A stretch of DNA of 44,681 nt from DASSBR01 sp035708085 (GCA_035708085.1 DASSTE010000050.1:1-44681); one strand, 5' to 3'. Shown: positions 24,420 through 33,254, counted from the stretch's first letter. Made by a program: numbers and translations. The notes: a model not told the origin generated them from the letters alone.

Positions 24420-25629
24420 CGGCGCGCCGCGCGAGCAGCGGCAGATCCCCCTCAATCCCCAGCGCCCGCCGAATAAACGCATTCTTCACCGGCGGTAATT
24501 TGTTGACGAAACTCAGCCCCCACCCGCCCAATGCGCGAATCGGCTCCGCCGCACCAAACAGCTTCTGAAATCCGTCCAGCGACCAGACCATCGCCGCATT
24601 TTCCATACGGCGGACGCGTTCGTAGCGGCGCAGGACCGATATCGCACCGACATCTCGACCGTTGGCGGCTGCCGCTTTGAGCGTTTCCGCCAAAGCAGCG
24701 GCATCAAGCAGCCCCAGGTTGACGCCCTGCCCCGCCAACGGATGTATCGAATGGGCGGCATCGCCGACCAGTGCAAAGCGGGGACGGACGTAACGCTCCG
24801 CGTGCATGCGCACGAGTGGAAAACCGGCGCGACGATCGTTGGCGGTCACCGCGCCGAGCGCGTAATCGCTCGCCTTTGAAACGGCGTGGTTGAATTCGGC
24901 GTCGTCGAGCGCAAGCAATTCTTCGGCGTCGCTGCTGTCGGTGGACCAGATCAGCGACGAGCGACCATCGGCCAGCGGCAGCAGCGCGAGCACCCCGTTA
25001 TCGAGAAAAGCCTGCCGCGCAACGCCATCGTGGTCCTGCTCAGTGGTCAAATGACTGACAACGGCGCGCTGGTTGTAAGAATGTGAGGGCGCTTCGATGC
25101 CCGCCCACTGTCGCAACCGGGAGCCGACGCCGTCGGCCGCGACCACCAGTCGCGCGCGCATTTCGCTGCCGTCGTCGAGCTTGAGGCTCATGTGGTCGGG
25201 ATTGGCTGCAAGGCCCGTGCAGGCGCGCGGCCACAAGGTCGTGACATTGCTGAACGCGCCGACCCGGTCCAGCAGCGCGGATTGCAACAGGCGGTTTTCG
25301 ATGATGTGGCCGAGGTCCGGCTCACCGACGTCGGCCGCATCGAATTCGATCCGACCGCCGCCGGCGGAATCCCAGACCTGCATGCCGCGATAGGCGCAGA
25401 TCCGGTTCGCGGCGGCGATGCCGTCCCAGGCGCCGAGGTTGCGCAGGATGCGTTCCGAGGCGCGCGAAATGGCAAACACCCGAAGGTCCAGCGGAGCGCC
25501 GGCGTCAAAAGCTTCGGGTTCACGCGCTTCGAGCAGCGCGATCTTCAGCATGCTGTCGGCAATCGCGGCAGCGAGCGTCGCGCCGACCGCGCCCGCGCCG
25601 ACGATCACGACATCGTAGTCGTTCGTCAC
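24415..25629 (-). CDS. ubiI: FAD-dependent ubiquinone hydroxylase, UbiI/VisC type
   Basis: 404 aa. Rossmann FAD motif GAGAVGATLAAAIA near 11-24, a middle DGVGSRLR, and C-terminal GDAAHSIHPLAGQGVNLGL typical of UbiH/UbiF/UbiI/VisC hydroxylases. Order ygfB-pepP-ubiH-this gene matches E. coli, where the last gene is ubiI (C5 hydroxylation). GTG start overlaps the ubiH stop (GTGA). The stop TAA is the first unit of the right arm of array C. UbiF cannot be excluded. Confidence 0.88.
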   Translation of the reverse strand: MTNDYDVVIVGAGAVGATLAAAIADSMLKIALLEAREPEAFDAGAPLDLRVFAISRASERILRNLGAWDGIAAANRICAYRGMQVWDSAGGGRIEFDAADVGEPDLGHIIENRLLQSALLDRVGAFSNVTTLWPRACTGLAANPDHMSLKLDDGSEMRARLVVAADGVGSRLRQWAGIEAPSHSYNQRAVVSHLTTEQDHDGVARQAFLDNGVLALLPLADGRSSLIWSTDSSDAEELLALDDAEFNHAVSKASDYALGAVTANDRRAGFPLVRMHAERYVRPRFALVGDAAHSIHPLAGQGVNLGLLDAAALAETLKAAAANGRDVGAISVLRRYERVRRMENAAMVWSLDGFQKLFGAAEPIRALGGWGLSFVNKLPPVKNAFIRRALGIEGDLPLLARRAG

Positions 25630-26843
25630 GACGGCACCCGCGGCAGCCGGCCGGCAAGCCCCATCGTCTGGCGCGCAAACAGATGCTTCACGCCCGGCAG
25701 CATGTCAAAGCCCAGCAGGCCGGCGTTGCGCGCCTTGGCGAGCGGCACGAAGCGCGGCGCAAATGTGCGCATCAGGCCGTCGGTAATTCCGACCGTCAGA
25801 CGCTGATCGCGTCGCCGCCGCGCGGCGTAGCATTCCAGCGCGGCAATCGCGCCGGGATCTTCGCCGCGCGCAATGGTGTCGCCGACAACTTCCGCCAGCG
25901 TTGCGACATCGCGCAAAGACAGGTTGAAGCTCTGTCCGGCCACCGGGTGCAATGAATGCGCGGCATTGCCGATGACGGCGAAGCGCGGCCCGACCTGACG
26001 CTCGGCGCGCAGCAATTTCAACGGGTAGGCGAAACGCCGGCCGGCACGTACGAAGCGGCCCAGCCGGTAGCCGAACAACGCCTGCAGGCTGTGCAGGAAC
26101 GTCTCGTCGTCGAGGGCCAGCGCCGCATCCGCGGCATCGGCCGCAACCGTCCAGACGGCACCAACGCGTCCGGCGCTCATCGGCAGCATCGCGACCGGAC
26201 CCTGCGAAGTGAACCGTTCGTACGCCCAGTAACCGTGATGCTCGCTGGGGGTGACATTGGCGATGATGGCGCTCTGGTGGTAGTCATGTACGGTCGCGTG
26301 CACGCCCAGCCGTTCGCGCAATGGCGAGCGTGCGCCGTCGGCAACGATCAGAAGCTTGGCGCGTGTCTCGATCTGGCGGTCGTCGGCCGTCAGCCGTGCC
26401 TGCGCCCATGCCTTGTCGATCGTGACGCTTTCGACACTCGCGGGGCACAGCATTGATACACCGCTGCGTTTCCGCAGCGCGCCGTGCAGCGCGGCGCCGT
26501 AAACCCGGTTGGGCATGATATAGCCGAGCGCTTCGACACCTTCGTCGGCGGCATGCAAACGGCTGAAGCCGCAACGGCCGCGCTCGGATACGTGAATATG
26601 CTCGATCGGCGTCGCATGTTCGGCCAGCGCCGGCCACAATGTCATCTGTTCCAGGATCGATCGGCTGCCGGCCGAGAACGCAGTCACGCGTTCGTCGTAG
26701 CTCGGTTGCGCGTCGGAGCGCACCGGCATCGGTTCGACCACGGCAACGTCAAGGTCGAGCCCGGCGAGTGCCAGCGCCATGCTCGCGCCGACCATGCCGC
26801 CGCCGGCGATCAGGATGTCGTATTCGGTTTTTATTTCGTCCAT
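25626..26843 (-). CDS. ubiH: FAD-dependent ubiquinone hydroxylase UbiH
   Basis: 405 aa. FAD motif GGGMVGASMALAL near 14-26, YDERVTAFSAGS near 49-60, GARSPLRERL, and GNAAHSLHPVAGQSFNLSLRD for the pyrophosphate/FAD site. Placed between pepP and ubiI as in E. coli, where UbiH hydroxylates C1 of the ring. The pair is translationally coupled to ubiI. Orthology by order and motifs. Confidence 0.9.
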   Translation of the reverse strand: MDEIKTEYDILIAGGGMVGASMALALAGLDLDVAVVEPMPVRSDAQPSYDERVTAFSAGSRSILEQMTLWPALAEHATPIEHIHVSERGRCGFSRLHAADEGVEALGYIMPNRVYGAALHGALRKRSGVSMLCPASVESVTIDKAWAQARLTADDRQIETRAKLLIVADGARSPLRERLGVHATVHDYHQSAIIANVTPSEHHGYWAYERFTSQGPVAMLPMSAGRVGAVWTVAADAADAALALDDETFLHSLQALFGYRLGRFVRAGRRFAYPLKLLRAERQVGPRFAVIGNAAHSLHPVAGQSFNLSLRDVATLAEVVGDTIARGEDPGAIAALECYAARRRRDQRLTVGITDGLMRTFAPRFVPLAKARNAGLLGFDMLPGVKHLFARQTMGLAGRLPRVPS

Positions 26844-26857
26844 AGCTCCTTCCCAGA

Positions 26858-28177
26858 CTACGCTGCCGCTTTCGAACGCTGCATGAATCGCTCAATCGCG
26901 TCCGGCTCCTTCAGCAGCTTGCCGGTCAGCACGTCCGGTTCGTCGCGCGTCACCAGCACGTCGTCTTCGATGCGCACGCCGATATTCCACCATTTCTTCG
27001 CGACGCCCTTGCTGCCCGCTGGAATATAAAGCCCCGGCTCGACAGTCAGCACCATGCCCGGCTCCAGTTCGCGCCACTGATCGTCGAGGCGGTAGTCACC
27101 CACGTCGTGCACGTCGAGGCCGAGCCAGTGACCGGTGCGGTGCATGTAAAAGCGGCGATACGCCTCGTCCTTGATCAGCTTCGACACCGGCCCTTTCAGT
27201 AGCCCGAGCTTCACGAGCCCGGCCGTCAGCGCCTTCACCGCGGCCTCGTGCGGCTGGTTCCAATGGTTGCCGGGCCGGGCAGCGTCGATACCGGCGTACT
27301 GGGCGCGCAACACCACCTCGTAGATCGCACGTTGTGCTTCGGTGAAGCGGCCGTTAACCGGAAACGTGCGGGTGATGTCGGACGCGTAGCCGTGGACTTC
27401 GCAACCGGCATCGATCAGCACCAGCTCGCCGTCGTTCAGCACCGCATCGTTTTCGGTGTAGTGCAGGATGCAGCCGTTGCCGCCGCCGCCGACAATCGAG
27501 TTGTAGGCGACGCGCGCGCCGTGGCGGTGAAACTCGTGCAACAGTTCGGCCTCGAGTTCGTATTCGTGCATGCCCGGCCGGCAGGCGCGCATCGCGCGCT
27601 CGTGCGCACCGACCGAAATTGTCGCGGCACGTCGCATTTCGGCGATTTCGGAACGTGTCTTGTACAGGCGCATGTCGTGCAGGAACGGCTCGAGCGAGAC
27701 GAACTCGTGCGGCGCGCTCGCACCTTGCCCGCGGCCGGTACGCAGCTGATTCACCCAGCCGATCACGCGCTGGTCGAACTGCGGGTGCGCACCCATCGTA
27801 TAAAACACGCGTTCTGCGTTCTCCATCAGTCCGGGCAGGATGTCGTCGATGTCGGCGATCGGAAAGGCGTCGCCGGCGCCGTAGTCGCGCATTGCGCCTT
27901 CCTGGCCGGCGCGGCGTCCGTGCCAGGTTTCCTTCATCGGGTCGCGCTCGCGACAGAACAGCACGTAGTCGGCGGATGCGCGCCCCGGAATCAGCACCGC
28001 GACCGCGTCCGGTTCGGGAAAGCCGGTCAGGTATTGAAAGTCGCTGTCCTGCCGAAAGGGATAATCGACGTCGCGGTTGCGGATCGTCTCGACCGCCGAC
28101 GGCACGATCGCAATCGTGTCGCGGCCCATCATGCGCATGAGCTGCTTGCGGCGCTTGGCGAATTCCTGCGGCTTCAT
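26858..28177 (-). CDS. pepP: Xaa-Pro aminopeptidase
   Basis: Removes N-terminal residues preceding proline. 439 aa (E. coli 441). The pita-bread metallopeptidase ligands are visible: Asp in LVLIDAGCE, Asp in SDITRTF, His in HRTGHWLGLDVHDVG, Glu in VEPGLYIP, and Glu in RIEDDVLVT. N-terminal YPFRQDSDFQYLTGFPEP is typical. 14 bases before ubiH. Confidence 0.96.
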   Translation of the reverse strand: MKPQEFAKRRKQLMRMMGRDTIAIVPSAVETIRNRDVDYPFRQDSDFQYLTGFPEPDAVAVLIPGRASADYVLFCRERDPMKETWHGRRAGQEGAMRDYGAGDAFPIADIDDILPGLMENAERVFYTMGAHPQFDQRVIGWVNQLRTGRGQGASAPHEFVSLEPFLHDMRLYKTRSEIAEMRRAATISVGAHERAMRACRPGMHEYELEAELLHEFHRHGARVAYNSIVGGGGNGCILHYTENDAVLNDGELVLIDAGCEVHGYASDITRTFPVNGRFTEAQRAIYEVVLRAQYAGIDAARPGNHWNQPHEAAVKALTAGLVKLGLLKGPVSKLIKDEAYRRFYMHRTGHWLGLDVHDVGDYRLDDQWRELEPGMVLTVEPGLYIPAGSKGVAKKWWNIGVRIEDDVLVTRDEPDVLTGKLLKEPDAIERFMQRSKAAA

Positions 28178-28189
28178 TCTCTTTGATTC

Positions 28190-28735
28190 CTAGTGCAAAA
28201 CCGGACGGCTGGCCTCCGCCGGATGAATGGTTTCAAAAACAAGCTGCGCGCCGACGCGAACGTATTCGACGATCTCGGCGTAAGCGGTTTCGTCGGCTTC
28301 GTTGCCGGCCTCGGCGTCGAGTTCCTGGCGGGCAATTTCGCTGAAGTCGCCCAGCACTTCGCGCACCTCGTCAGGCAACGGCGGCGATTCGCCCGGCGCA
28401 AAGCCGATCCCGAAGCCGTACAGGAAACCGCGGCACCAGAACCTTAATGCGGCGGCGCGGATTTCGATCGTTTCGCTGTCGTCGGGCAGCAGCGGCGCGA
28501 ACCGCATATCGCCGCTGTCGAGCGTCGCCGCAATTGCGTCGCCCAGCGCCTTCAACAGACCGTCCTGTTCAACGGCGGCGAGCGTTTCCCGGTCCGGCAG
28601 CGCGTCGGGCCAGTCGGGACGCTGCGCGGGATCGGCGCCGCACACCAGACCAGTCAATGCGCCGTGACATTCCGCGGCATCGGTCGGGTCGAGCACGGCA
28701 TTCAACTGCGGGCGGAGATCGGCGACGGTTGTCAT
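28190..28735 (-). CDS. ygfB: UPF0149 family protein (YgfB)
   Basis: 181 aa, acidic, mainly helical family of unknown biochemical function, found upstream of pepP in gammaproteobacteria. ALTGLVCGA near 26-34 and FWCRGFLYGFGIG near 100-112 are the signatures. Start ATG 28735 is chosen; a GTG at 28777 would add 14 residues not expected in the family. 12 bases before pepP. Confidence 0.9.
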   Translation of the reverse strand: MTTVADLRPQLNAVLDPTDAAECHGALTGLVCGADPAQRPDWPDALPDRETLAAVEQDGLLKALGDAIAATLDSGDMRFAPLLPDDSETIEIRAAALRFWCRGFLYGFGIGFAPGESPPLPDEVREVLGDFSEIARQELDAEAGNEADETAYAEIVEYVRVGAQLVFETIHPAEASRPVLH

Positions 28736-28802
28736 GGCGGCGGGAAGCTTTGAGAGCACAAAGTGCCATACTATCACCGTTTAAAGAGGCGCTCTAACCA
28801 CG

Positions 28803-28831
28803 TTGACCCGCATCAATGTCGGCTCTATAGT
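28803..28831 (+). promoter_or_regulatory. Sigma-70 promoter of the coiled-coil gene and zapA
   Basis: TTGACC (28803-28808), 17-base spacer, TATAGT (28826-28831), 27 bases before the ATG at 28858. Divergent from ygfB. Confidence 0.75.
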
Positions 28832-28857
28832 TGGCGCATCAACAGGGTCGGCCGGCA

Positions 28858-29085
28858 ATGAACAGCGCGAACCAAATTATCGAAAGCGAACTCAGCCGTC
28901 TGGAAGCTCGTCTCGACGAGCTGACGGAAGTCTGTAATCGCCTGCGCCTGCAAAACCGCTCGCTGATGGAGCGGCTGGAAGCGCTGGCGACCGAACGTGC
29001 CGCACTGCTGGACAAGAACGAACAGGCACGCGGGCGCGTCGAGGCGATGATCGGCCGGCTACGAACGCTGGAACAGAACGTCTGA
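28858..29085 (+). CDS. Short coiled-coil protein (TIGR02449-like)
   Basis: 75 aa, almost entirely one heptad coiled coil (LSRLEARLDELTEVCNRLRL and onward), resembling a small gammaproteobacterial family usually next to zapA and similar in style to ZapB. Function not established; the position suggests a link to the divisome. ATG 28858 chosen over an upstream in-frame TTG at 28831 that lies in the promoter. One base separates it from zapA. Confidence 0.85.
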   Translation: MNSANQIIESELSRLEARLDELTEVCNRLRLQNRSLMERLEALATERAALLDKNEQARGRVEAMIGRLRTLEQNV

Positions 29086-29086
29086 C

Positions 29087-29398
29087 ATGACTTCCGACAC
29101 GACACGCGTCACCGTTCGTATTCTGGACCGCGAGTACCAGATAGGTTGCCCGCCGGAAGAAAAACCGGCGCTGCTCGAAGCGGCGTCTTTGCTGAATCGC
29201 AAGATGCAGGAAATCCGCAAATCGGGCTCGGTGATCGGCCTGGACCGCATCGCGGTGATGGCGGCGCTCAACCTGGCACACGAATTTCTGCAAAGCGACG
29301 CCAGCAGCAAGTCGATTGCCGACGACGTCACCAGGCGCCTGCAGCGGATGCACGACAAGGTCGAACTGACGCTGCTGGAAGATCGGAACGCTTCATGA
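29087..29398 (+). CDS. zapA: Cell division protein ZapA
   Basis: Bundles FtsZ filaments at midcell. 103 aa. N-terminal beta strand VTVRILDREYQIGCPPEE (8-25), a helix, and a C-terminal coiled coil. Order zapA-6S RNA-ygfA is the classic gammaproteobacterial arrangement and supports all three assignments. Confidence 0.94.
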   Translation: MTSDTTRVTVRILDREYQIGCPPEEKPALLEAASLLNRKMQEIRKSGSVIGLDRIAVMAALNLAHEFLQSDASSKSIADDVTRRLQRMHDKVELTLLEDRNAS

Positions 29399-29439
29399 AA
29401 AATGCGCGCCCGCTCACGTTCGCGCCCGCGGGTCGACGG

Positions 29440-29445
29440 TATAAA
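29440..29445 (+). promoter_or_regulatory. -10 box of the 6S RNA gene
   Basis: TATAAA about 10 bases before the predicted 5' end of the RNA; no convincing -35 is visible. 6S genes are often transcribed from a promoter inside the zapA-ygfA gap. Confidence 0.45.
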
Positions 29446-29454
29446 ATGGTTGCG

Positions 29455-29637
29455 ACATCTCCTGCGGTGTTCGACGCGAGCTGGGTATCTCTTTGAGCCT
29501 AACTTCTACCCGGGGGTGTGCAAAGTGGTTGCCGTGAGCATGTTCGCCTCGAGCGAAAAGCCTGAAGCGCCGCCAACGCACCCCACCTGAGCCACTGGTT
29601 CAAGGGAAAAGTTCGCGACGGCATCGGCGGGAGGTGT
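29455..29637 (+). ncRNA. ssrS: 6S RNA
   Basis: About 183 nt (E. coli 184) between zapA and ygfA. The 5' end ACATCTCCTGC pairs with the 3' end GCGGGAGGTGT with G-U pairs, giving the closing stem. Internal landmarks match E. coli 6S: GTGAGCATG, CGAAAAGCCT and GGTTCAAGGG. It mimics an open promoter and holds sigma-70 RNA polymerase in stationary phase. Ends are estimated to within a few bases. Confidence 0.9.
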
Positions 29638-29646
29638 CCCCTTCTC

Positions 29647-30264
29647 TTGATTTCCAAAACCCCTACCAATATCGACGCACTGCGCCGGCAGATTTGCTGT
29701 CTGCGCCAGGCGCTCACGCCTGACGAACAGGCGGCTGCATCGGCTGCCATCGTTCAGCGCATCCGTCAACTGCCACTGTTTGAGCAGGCACTGCACATTG
29801 CCGTCTACAGCGCAATCCGCGGTGAAGTCGATCTCCAATCGTTGTGGCACGATGCGCCGGCCGCGAAGCACTGGTATCTGCCGGTCATTGTTCCGGGGCC
29901 GGAACGGGCGATGCGATTCGTGCGTCACGAGGCCGCCGCCGTGCTGCGTAAAAGCGCTCTCGGTATTCCCGAACCGGATGCCGCGAACGGCGTCGTGCGC
30001 GCGCCGCACGGACTCGACCTGGTGCTCGCGCCGCTGGTGGCATTCGATGCCGACGGTCATCGCATCGGCATGGGCGCCGGCTACTACGACCGCGCGTTTG
30101 CGTTTCTGCGCAATGCACCGCCTCCGGAACAGCCGCGGCTGATCGGCGTCGCCTACGAATTTCAGCGTGTCGAGCGTATCGACACGCAACCGTGGGACGT
30201 GCCCTTGTGGGGCGTGGTCACGGAACGAACCCTGTACGGCGGACTAGTAAAAGGAGACGAATAA
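29647..30264 (+). CDS. ygfA: 5-formyltetrahydrofolate cyclo-ligase
   Basis: Converts 5-formyl-THF to 5,10-methenyl-THF with ATP. 205 aa. Signature GMGAGYYDRAF near 140-150, GIPEP near 106-110, DLVLAPLVAFD before it. Start is TTG 29647, 10 bases after the 6S RNA and without a clear ribosome site, so it could be read on the same transcript. Neighbouring EVE gene starts 2 bases after its stop. Confidence 0.92.
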   Translation: MISKTPTNIDALRRQICCLRQALTPDEQAAASAAIVQRIRQLPLFEQALHIAVYSAIRGEVDLQSLWHDAPAAKHWYLPVIVPGPERAMRFVRHEAAAVLRKSALGIPEPDAANGVVRAPHGLDLVLAPLVAFDADGHRIGMGAGYYDRAFAFLRNAPPPEQPRLIGVAYEFQRVERIDTQPWDVPLWGVVTERTLYGGLVKGDE

Positions 30265-30265
30265 G

Positions 30266-30736
30266 GTGCGTTACTGGCTGATGAAAACGGAGCCGAACGA
30301 GTTCTCGATCGACGACCTGGCGAACCGTCCGAACCAGGTCGAACCGTGGGATGGCGTCCGCAACTACCAGGCACGTAACATGATGCGCGACGAAATGAAG
30401 CGCGGCGACCGGGTTTTTTTCTACCACTCGAACTCGCAGCCACCGGGTATCGTCGGCATCGCCGAGGTGTGTCGCGAAGGCTATCCCGACATCACTGCGT
30501 TCGATCCTGAAGACCCGCACTATGACCCGAAAAGCGATCCGGATGCCCCACGCTGGTTCCGGGTCGACGTGCGTTTCGTAAGTAAATTCCAGCATAAAGT
30601 CACTCTCGACATGCTGCGTGCACAGCCCGATCTGGCGAACATGGCGGTGCTGCGACGCGGCAATCGGTTATCGATTACGCCGGTCAGCGAACGCGAATGG
30701 CGTTGCGTGTTGAAACTTGCCGACGAACGGCCTTGA
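30266..30736 (+). CDS. EVE (PUA-like) domain protein
   Basis: 156 aa, one EVE domain: MRYWLMKTEPNEFSIDDL, WDGVRNYQARN near 28-38, FFYHSN near 51-56. EVE and related PUA folds bind modified bases in DNA or RNA; the bacterial role is unsettled. GTG start 30266 has GGAGA upstream and follows ygfA by 1 base, a usual gammaproteobacterial pairing. Confidence 0.92.
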   Translation: MRYWLMKTEPNEFSIDDLANRPNQVEPWDGVRNYQARNMMRDEMKRGDRVFFYHSNSQPPGIVGIAEVCREGYPDITAFDPEDPHYDPKSDPDAPRWFRVDVRFVSKFQHKVTLDMLRAQPDLANMAVLRRGNRLSITPVSEREWRCVLKLADERP

Positions 30737-30777
30737 CAAAAATATTGACGTATATGCAATTTCGCCGCATAGTTGCG

Positions 30778-30806
30778 CTGGCAATTTGACTTTTCTCGTA
30801 TATACT
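30778..30806 (+). promoter_or_regulatory. Promoter of the histone H1-like gene
   Basis: CTGGCA (30778-30783), 17-base spacer, TATACT (30801-30806), 35 bases before the ATG. The preceding 45 bases are AT-rich and hold three TTGAC-type motifs, so more than one start may exist. Confidence 0.6.
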
Positions 30807-30840
30807 CAAGTGCGAGCATTCCAGTACCGGGAGATACTCA

Positions 30841-31389
30841 ATGGCTACACGTAAGGCTTCGGCGAAGAAAAAAGTTTCGGCAAGCAAGAAAAAGAAGACG
30901 ACCGCGAGGAAGGCAACGGCACGCAAAAAGGCCACGACTAAAAAGGTAATGGCCAAAAAGCGGGCGACCACCAAAAAGAAAACGGCCGCTCGTAAAAAGA
31001 CGGCGACAAGGAAGAAGACGGCTGCCAAAAAGCGGCCGGCGCGCAAGAAGGCGGCTACCAGGAAAAAGACTGTAAGCCGAAAGAAGGCGACGGCGAAGAA
31101 GAAAACCGCCACACGGAAGAAGGCCGGCGCCAAGAAGAAGACGACCGCCCGCAAGAAGACTGCGGCAAAGAAGAAGGCCGCTGCGAAGAAGCGACCGGCG
31201 CGGAAGAAGACCGCCGCGCGCAAAAAGACCGCTTCGAAGAAGCGCACGACCACCAAGAAGAAGGCAGCGCCAAGGAAGAAAACAGCTGCCGCGCGCAAGA
31301 AAACGGCTACTCGAAAGAAGACGGCAGGCAAAAAGGCCGGCCGCAAGAGCAAGGCTTCGACCTTCGTCCTGCAGGGTCTGCCAAGCTGA
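30841..31389 (+). CDS. Lysine/alanine-rich histone H1-like protein
   Basis: 182 aa made almost wholly of Lys, Ala, Thr and Arg in degenerate KK-T-A-x-R-K-K units, closed by STFVLQGLPS. It resembles eukaryotic H1 tails and the bacterial AlgP/PhaF/Hc-type C-termini. It probably binds DNA non-specifically and could compact or regulate the nucleoid. The sequence is a protein-coding low-complexity repeat (30850-31340). Own promoter, GGGAG ribosome site and terminator make it a single-gene unit. Orthology to AlgP or Hc1 cannot be set from sequence alone. Confidence 0.85.
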   Translation: MATRKASAKKKVSASKKKKTTARKATARKKATTKKVMAKKRATTKKKTAARKKTATRKKTAAKKRPARKKAATRKKTVSRKKATAKKKTATRKKAGAKKKTTARKKTAAKKKAAAKKRPARKKTAARKKTASKKRTTTKKKAAPRKKTAAARKKTATRKKTAGKKAGRKSKASTFVLQGLPS

Positions 31390-31413
31390 CGCAAGGCAAA
31401 AATTACGGTTTGG

Positions 31414-31440
31414 GGGCCCGCTTCGGCGGGCCCTTTTGTT
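31414..31440 (+). terminator. Rho-independent terminator after the H1-like gene
   Basis: GGGCCCGC, TTCG loop, GCGGGCCC, then TTTTGTTT. Between the H1-like gene and rpiA. Confidence 0.92.
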
Positions 31441-31452
31441 TAGAGAGAGGCC

Positions 31453-32109
31453 ATGGACAAAGACGCCAAAAAACGTGCGGCCGCCAAAGCGGCCATGGAA
31501 TATATCGAAGACGTCGCGATCGTCGGCGTCGGCACCGGCTCGACGGTCGATTACTTCATCGAGGAACTGGCCGCCGTCAGGGCGCAGATCGACGGCGCGG
31601 TTTCGAGCTCCGAAGCAACTACGGCAAAATTGCGCGCCGCCGGTATTCCCGTCATCGAGCTGAACCGCAGCGGCGACATTCCGGTGTACGTGGACGGCTG
31701 CGACGAGTCCAACAAATACCTGCAACTGATCAAGGGCGGTGGCGCCGCGCTGACGCGCGAAAAAATCGTCGCCTCCGCCAGCGACCGATTCGTCTGCATT
31801 GCCGACGACACCAAGCTGGTCGGCGTTCTCGGCAACGTTGGCGTGCCGGTTGAAGTCATCCCGATGGCGCGCAGCTACGTTGCGCGCAAGCTGGTCAAGC
31901 TGGGCGGACGGCCCGTCTGGCGTGAAGGCGTCGTCACCGACAACGGCAACGAGATCATCGATCTGCACGGCTTGAGCATTACCGAACCACTCAAGCTGGA
32001 ACGCGAAATCGAAGCGATCGCCGGCGTGGTTTGCGCAGGCATATTCGCTGCCCGGCCGGCGGATGTGCTGCTGCTTGCCGGCGATGACGGGGTGCGAACG
32101 CTAACCTAG
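31453..32109 (+). CDS. rpiA: Ribose-5-phosphate isomerase A
   Basis: Interconverts ribose 5-phosphate and ribulose 5-phosphate in the pentose phosphate pathway. 218 aa. VGVGTGSTVDYFI near 24-36, VDGCDESN (variant of DGADE) near 80-87, and KGGGAALTREKIVA near 94-107. AGAGAGG before the ATG. Its 3' end overlaps the femAB-like gene by 9 bases. Confidence 0.96.
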   Translation: MDKDAKKRAAAKAAMEYIEDVAIVGVGTGSTVDYFIEELAAVRAQIDGAVSSSEATTAKLRAAGIPVIELNRSGDIPVYVDGCDESNKYLQLIKGGGAALTREKIVASASDRFVCIADDTKLVGVLGNVGVPVEVIPMARSYVARKLVKLGGRPVWREGVVTDNGNEIIDLHGLSITEPLKLEREIEAIAGVVCAGIFAARPADVLLLAGDDGVRTLT

Positions 32110-33216
32110 GCTACGCGCGATCCAGGGTCCGACCATTCGGCTGACCGGCAACGGCAGCCGCTGCCAGGCGTTGATGAACGGCCGATAACGCGAGTTGTTC
32201 GGGCTGATGTCCGGCACCTGCTTCGCACGAACCAGGTGGTACTGGTAGTACAACGGCTGCGGCTCGAAACCCCAATGCGTCTTGAAGCGGTATGCGCCGG
32301 TGCCGCGTTTGCTGCGGCCATAATCGAACAGCCGCGCGCCGCGTTCGATGGCGCGGCACATCGTTTGCCAGTACATGAAGTCATTCGCCTTCACCACACG
32401 CGCAAAACTGCCGCCGCCACCGTAATACGGCAGCACTTCATCGCGGAAATAGAAACTCATGACCGCACTGACCGGGCGGTCGTCGTGCAGCACCGTCAAC
32501 ATCTCGCAGTCTTCGCCGAAGCGCGCCTTGAGCAGCCGGAAATACCGGCGACTGAATACCGGCGTGCCGAGATTGCGTACGCTTTCCGCGTACAGGTCAT
32601 AGCCGCGGTCGACATCCTCATCGATCTCGACGCGTAATCCGCCGGCCTCGGCCTTGCGGATCATCGCCCGCTGCTTGCGGGGGATCGCCATCAAGTTGAC
32701 CTCGGGGTCAGGATCCAGCGCTTTGCGAAACGTTACGTACAGCGACTTGGTCGGCCAGTCCGCCGGCCCGGGCCGCAGGTTGCGCAACTCAAGATAGTCC
32801 ACGCCCAGGTTATCTGCCAGGTTGCACGCCGCCGCCCGCAGAGCGCGTTCGGCGCCGGGGGTGTCGGCGACAATGCCGCCATAGACGCAGAACGGCGTCG
32901 AGACGAGCGCGTGACCGAACAGGCGACTCTTCATCTCGACCAGCGGCAGAACGCCGGCGATACCATCGGCGCCGTCGGCGTAAAGATAGTGGGTTCTGTG
33001 GCCGAACGCTTCTTCGATGACATGCGCCCAGGCGACGCGATGAAAGAAGGTGGCATCCGGCCGCGTGCTGACAAAGATATCCCAGCGCGCCTCGTCGGCG
33101 GGTGACAAGGTCTTGACCGTAAAAGTACGAACGGAGGTCCGACTGGGGGTGAGTTGGGCGCTGCCGTGCCGTGCCTGGAAACGGTCCGCCAGCTGCCGTA
33201 CGCGCGCATTGTCCAT
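32101..33216 (-). CDS. FemAB-like protein, PEP-CTERM-system-associated type
   Basis: 371 aa, GNAT-fold (acyltransferase-like) protein. VSTPFCVYGGI, a middle RKQRAMIRKAEA and FMYWQTMCRAIERG match the family usually annotated as FemAB-related, PEP-CTERM/XrtA-associated. FemAB proteins add amino acids to peptidoglycan stem peptides; this branch is tied by genome context to exosortase/PEP-CTERM exopolysaccharide loci. No exosortase or EPS gene is in the window, so it is displaced or an ancestral copy. The stop codon is read from GGTTAGC on its own strand, a single heptad-like unit. GGAAGGA before the ATG. Confidence 0.75.
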   Translation of the reverse strand: MDNARVRQLADRFQARHGSAQLTPSRTSVRTFTVKTLSPADEARWDIFVSTRPDATFFHRVAWAHVIEEAFGHRTHYLYADGADGIAGVLPLVEMKSRLFGHALVSTPFCVYGGIVADTPGAERALRAAACNLADNLGVDYLELRNLRPGPADWPTKSLYVTFRKALDPDPEVNLMAIPRKQRAMIRKAEAGGLRVEIDEDVDRGYDLYAESVRNLGTPVFSRRYFRLLKARFGEDCEMLTVLHDDRPVSAVMSFYFRDEVLPYYGGGGSFARVVKANDFMYWQTMCRAIERGARLFDYGRSKRGTGAYRFKTHWGFEPQPLYYQYHLVRAKQVPDISPNNSRYRPFINAWQRLPLPVSRMVGPWIARSLG

Positions 33217-33254
33217 TGCATCCTTCCTTGTTTTGACGTTCCCTGTTGCTTCAG

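Noticed and set aside
30737..30840. Palindromic GTATATAC as an operator
   Set aside because: It is part of the -10 region of the H1-like gene and short enough to occur by chance in AT-rich DNA.
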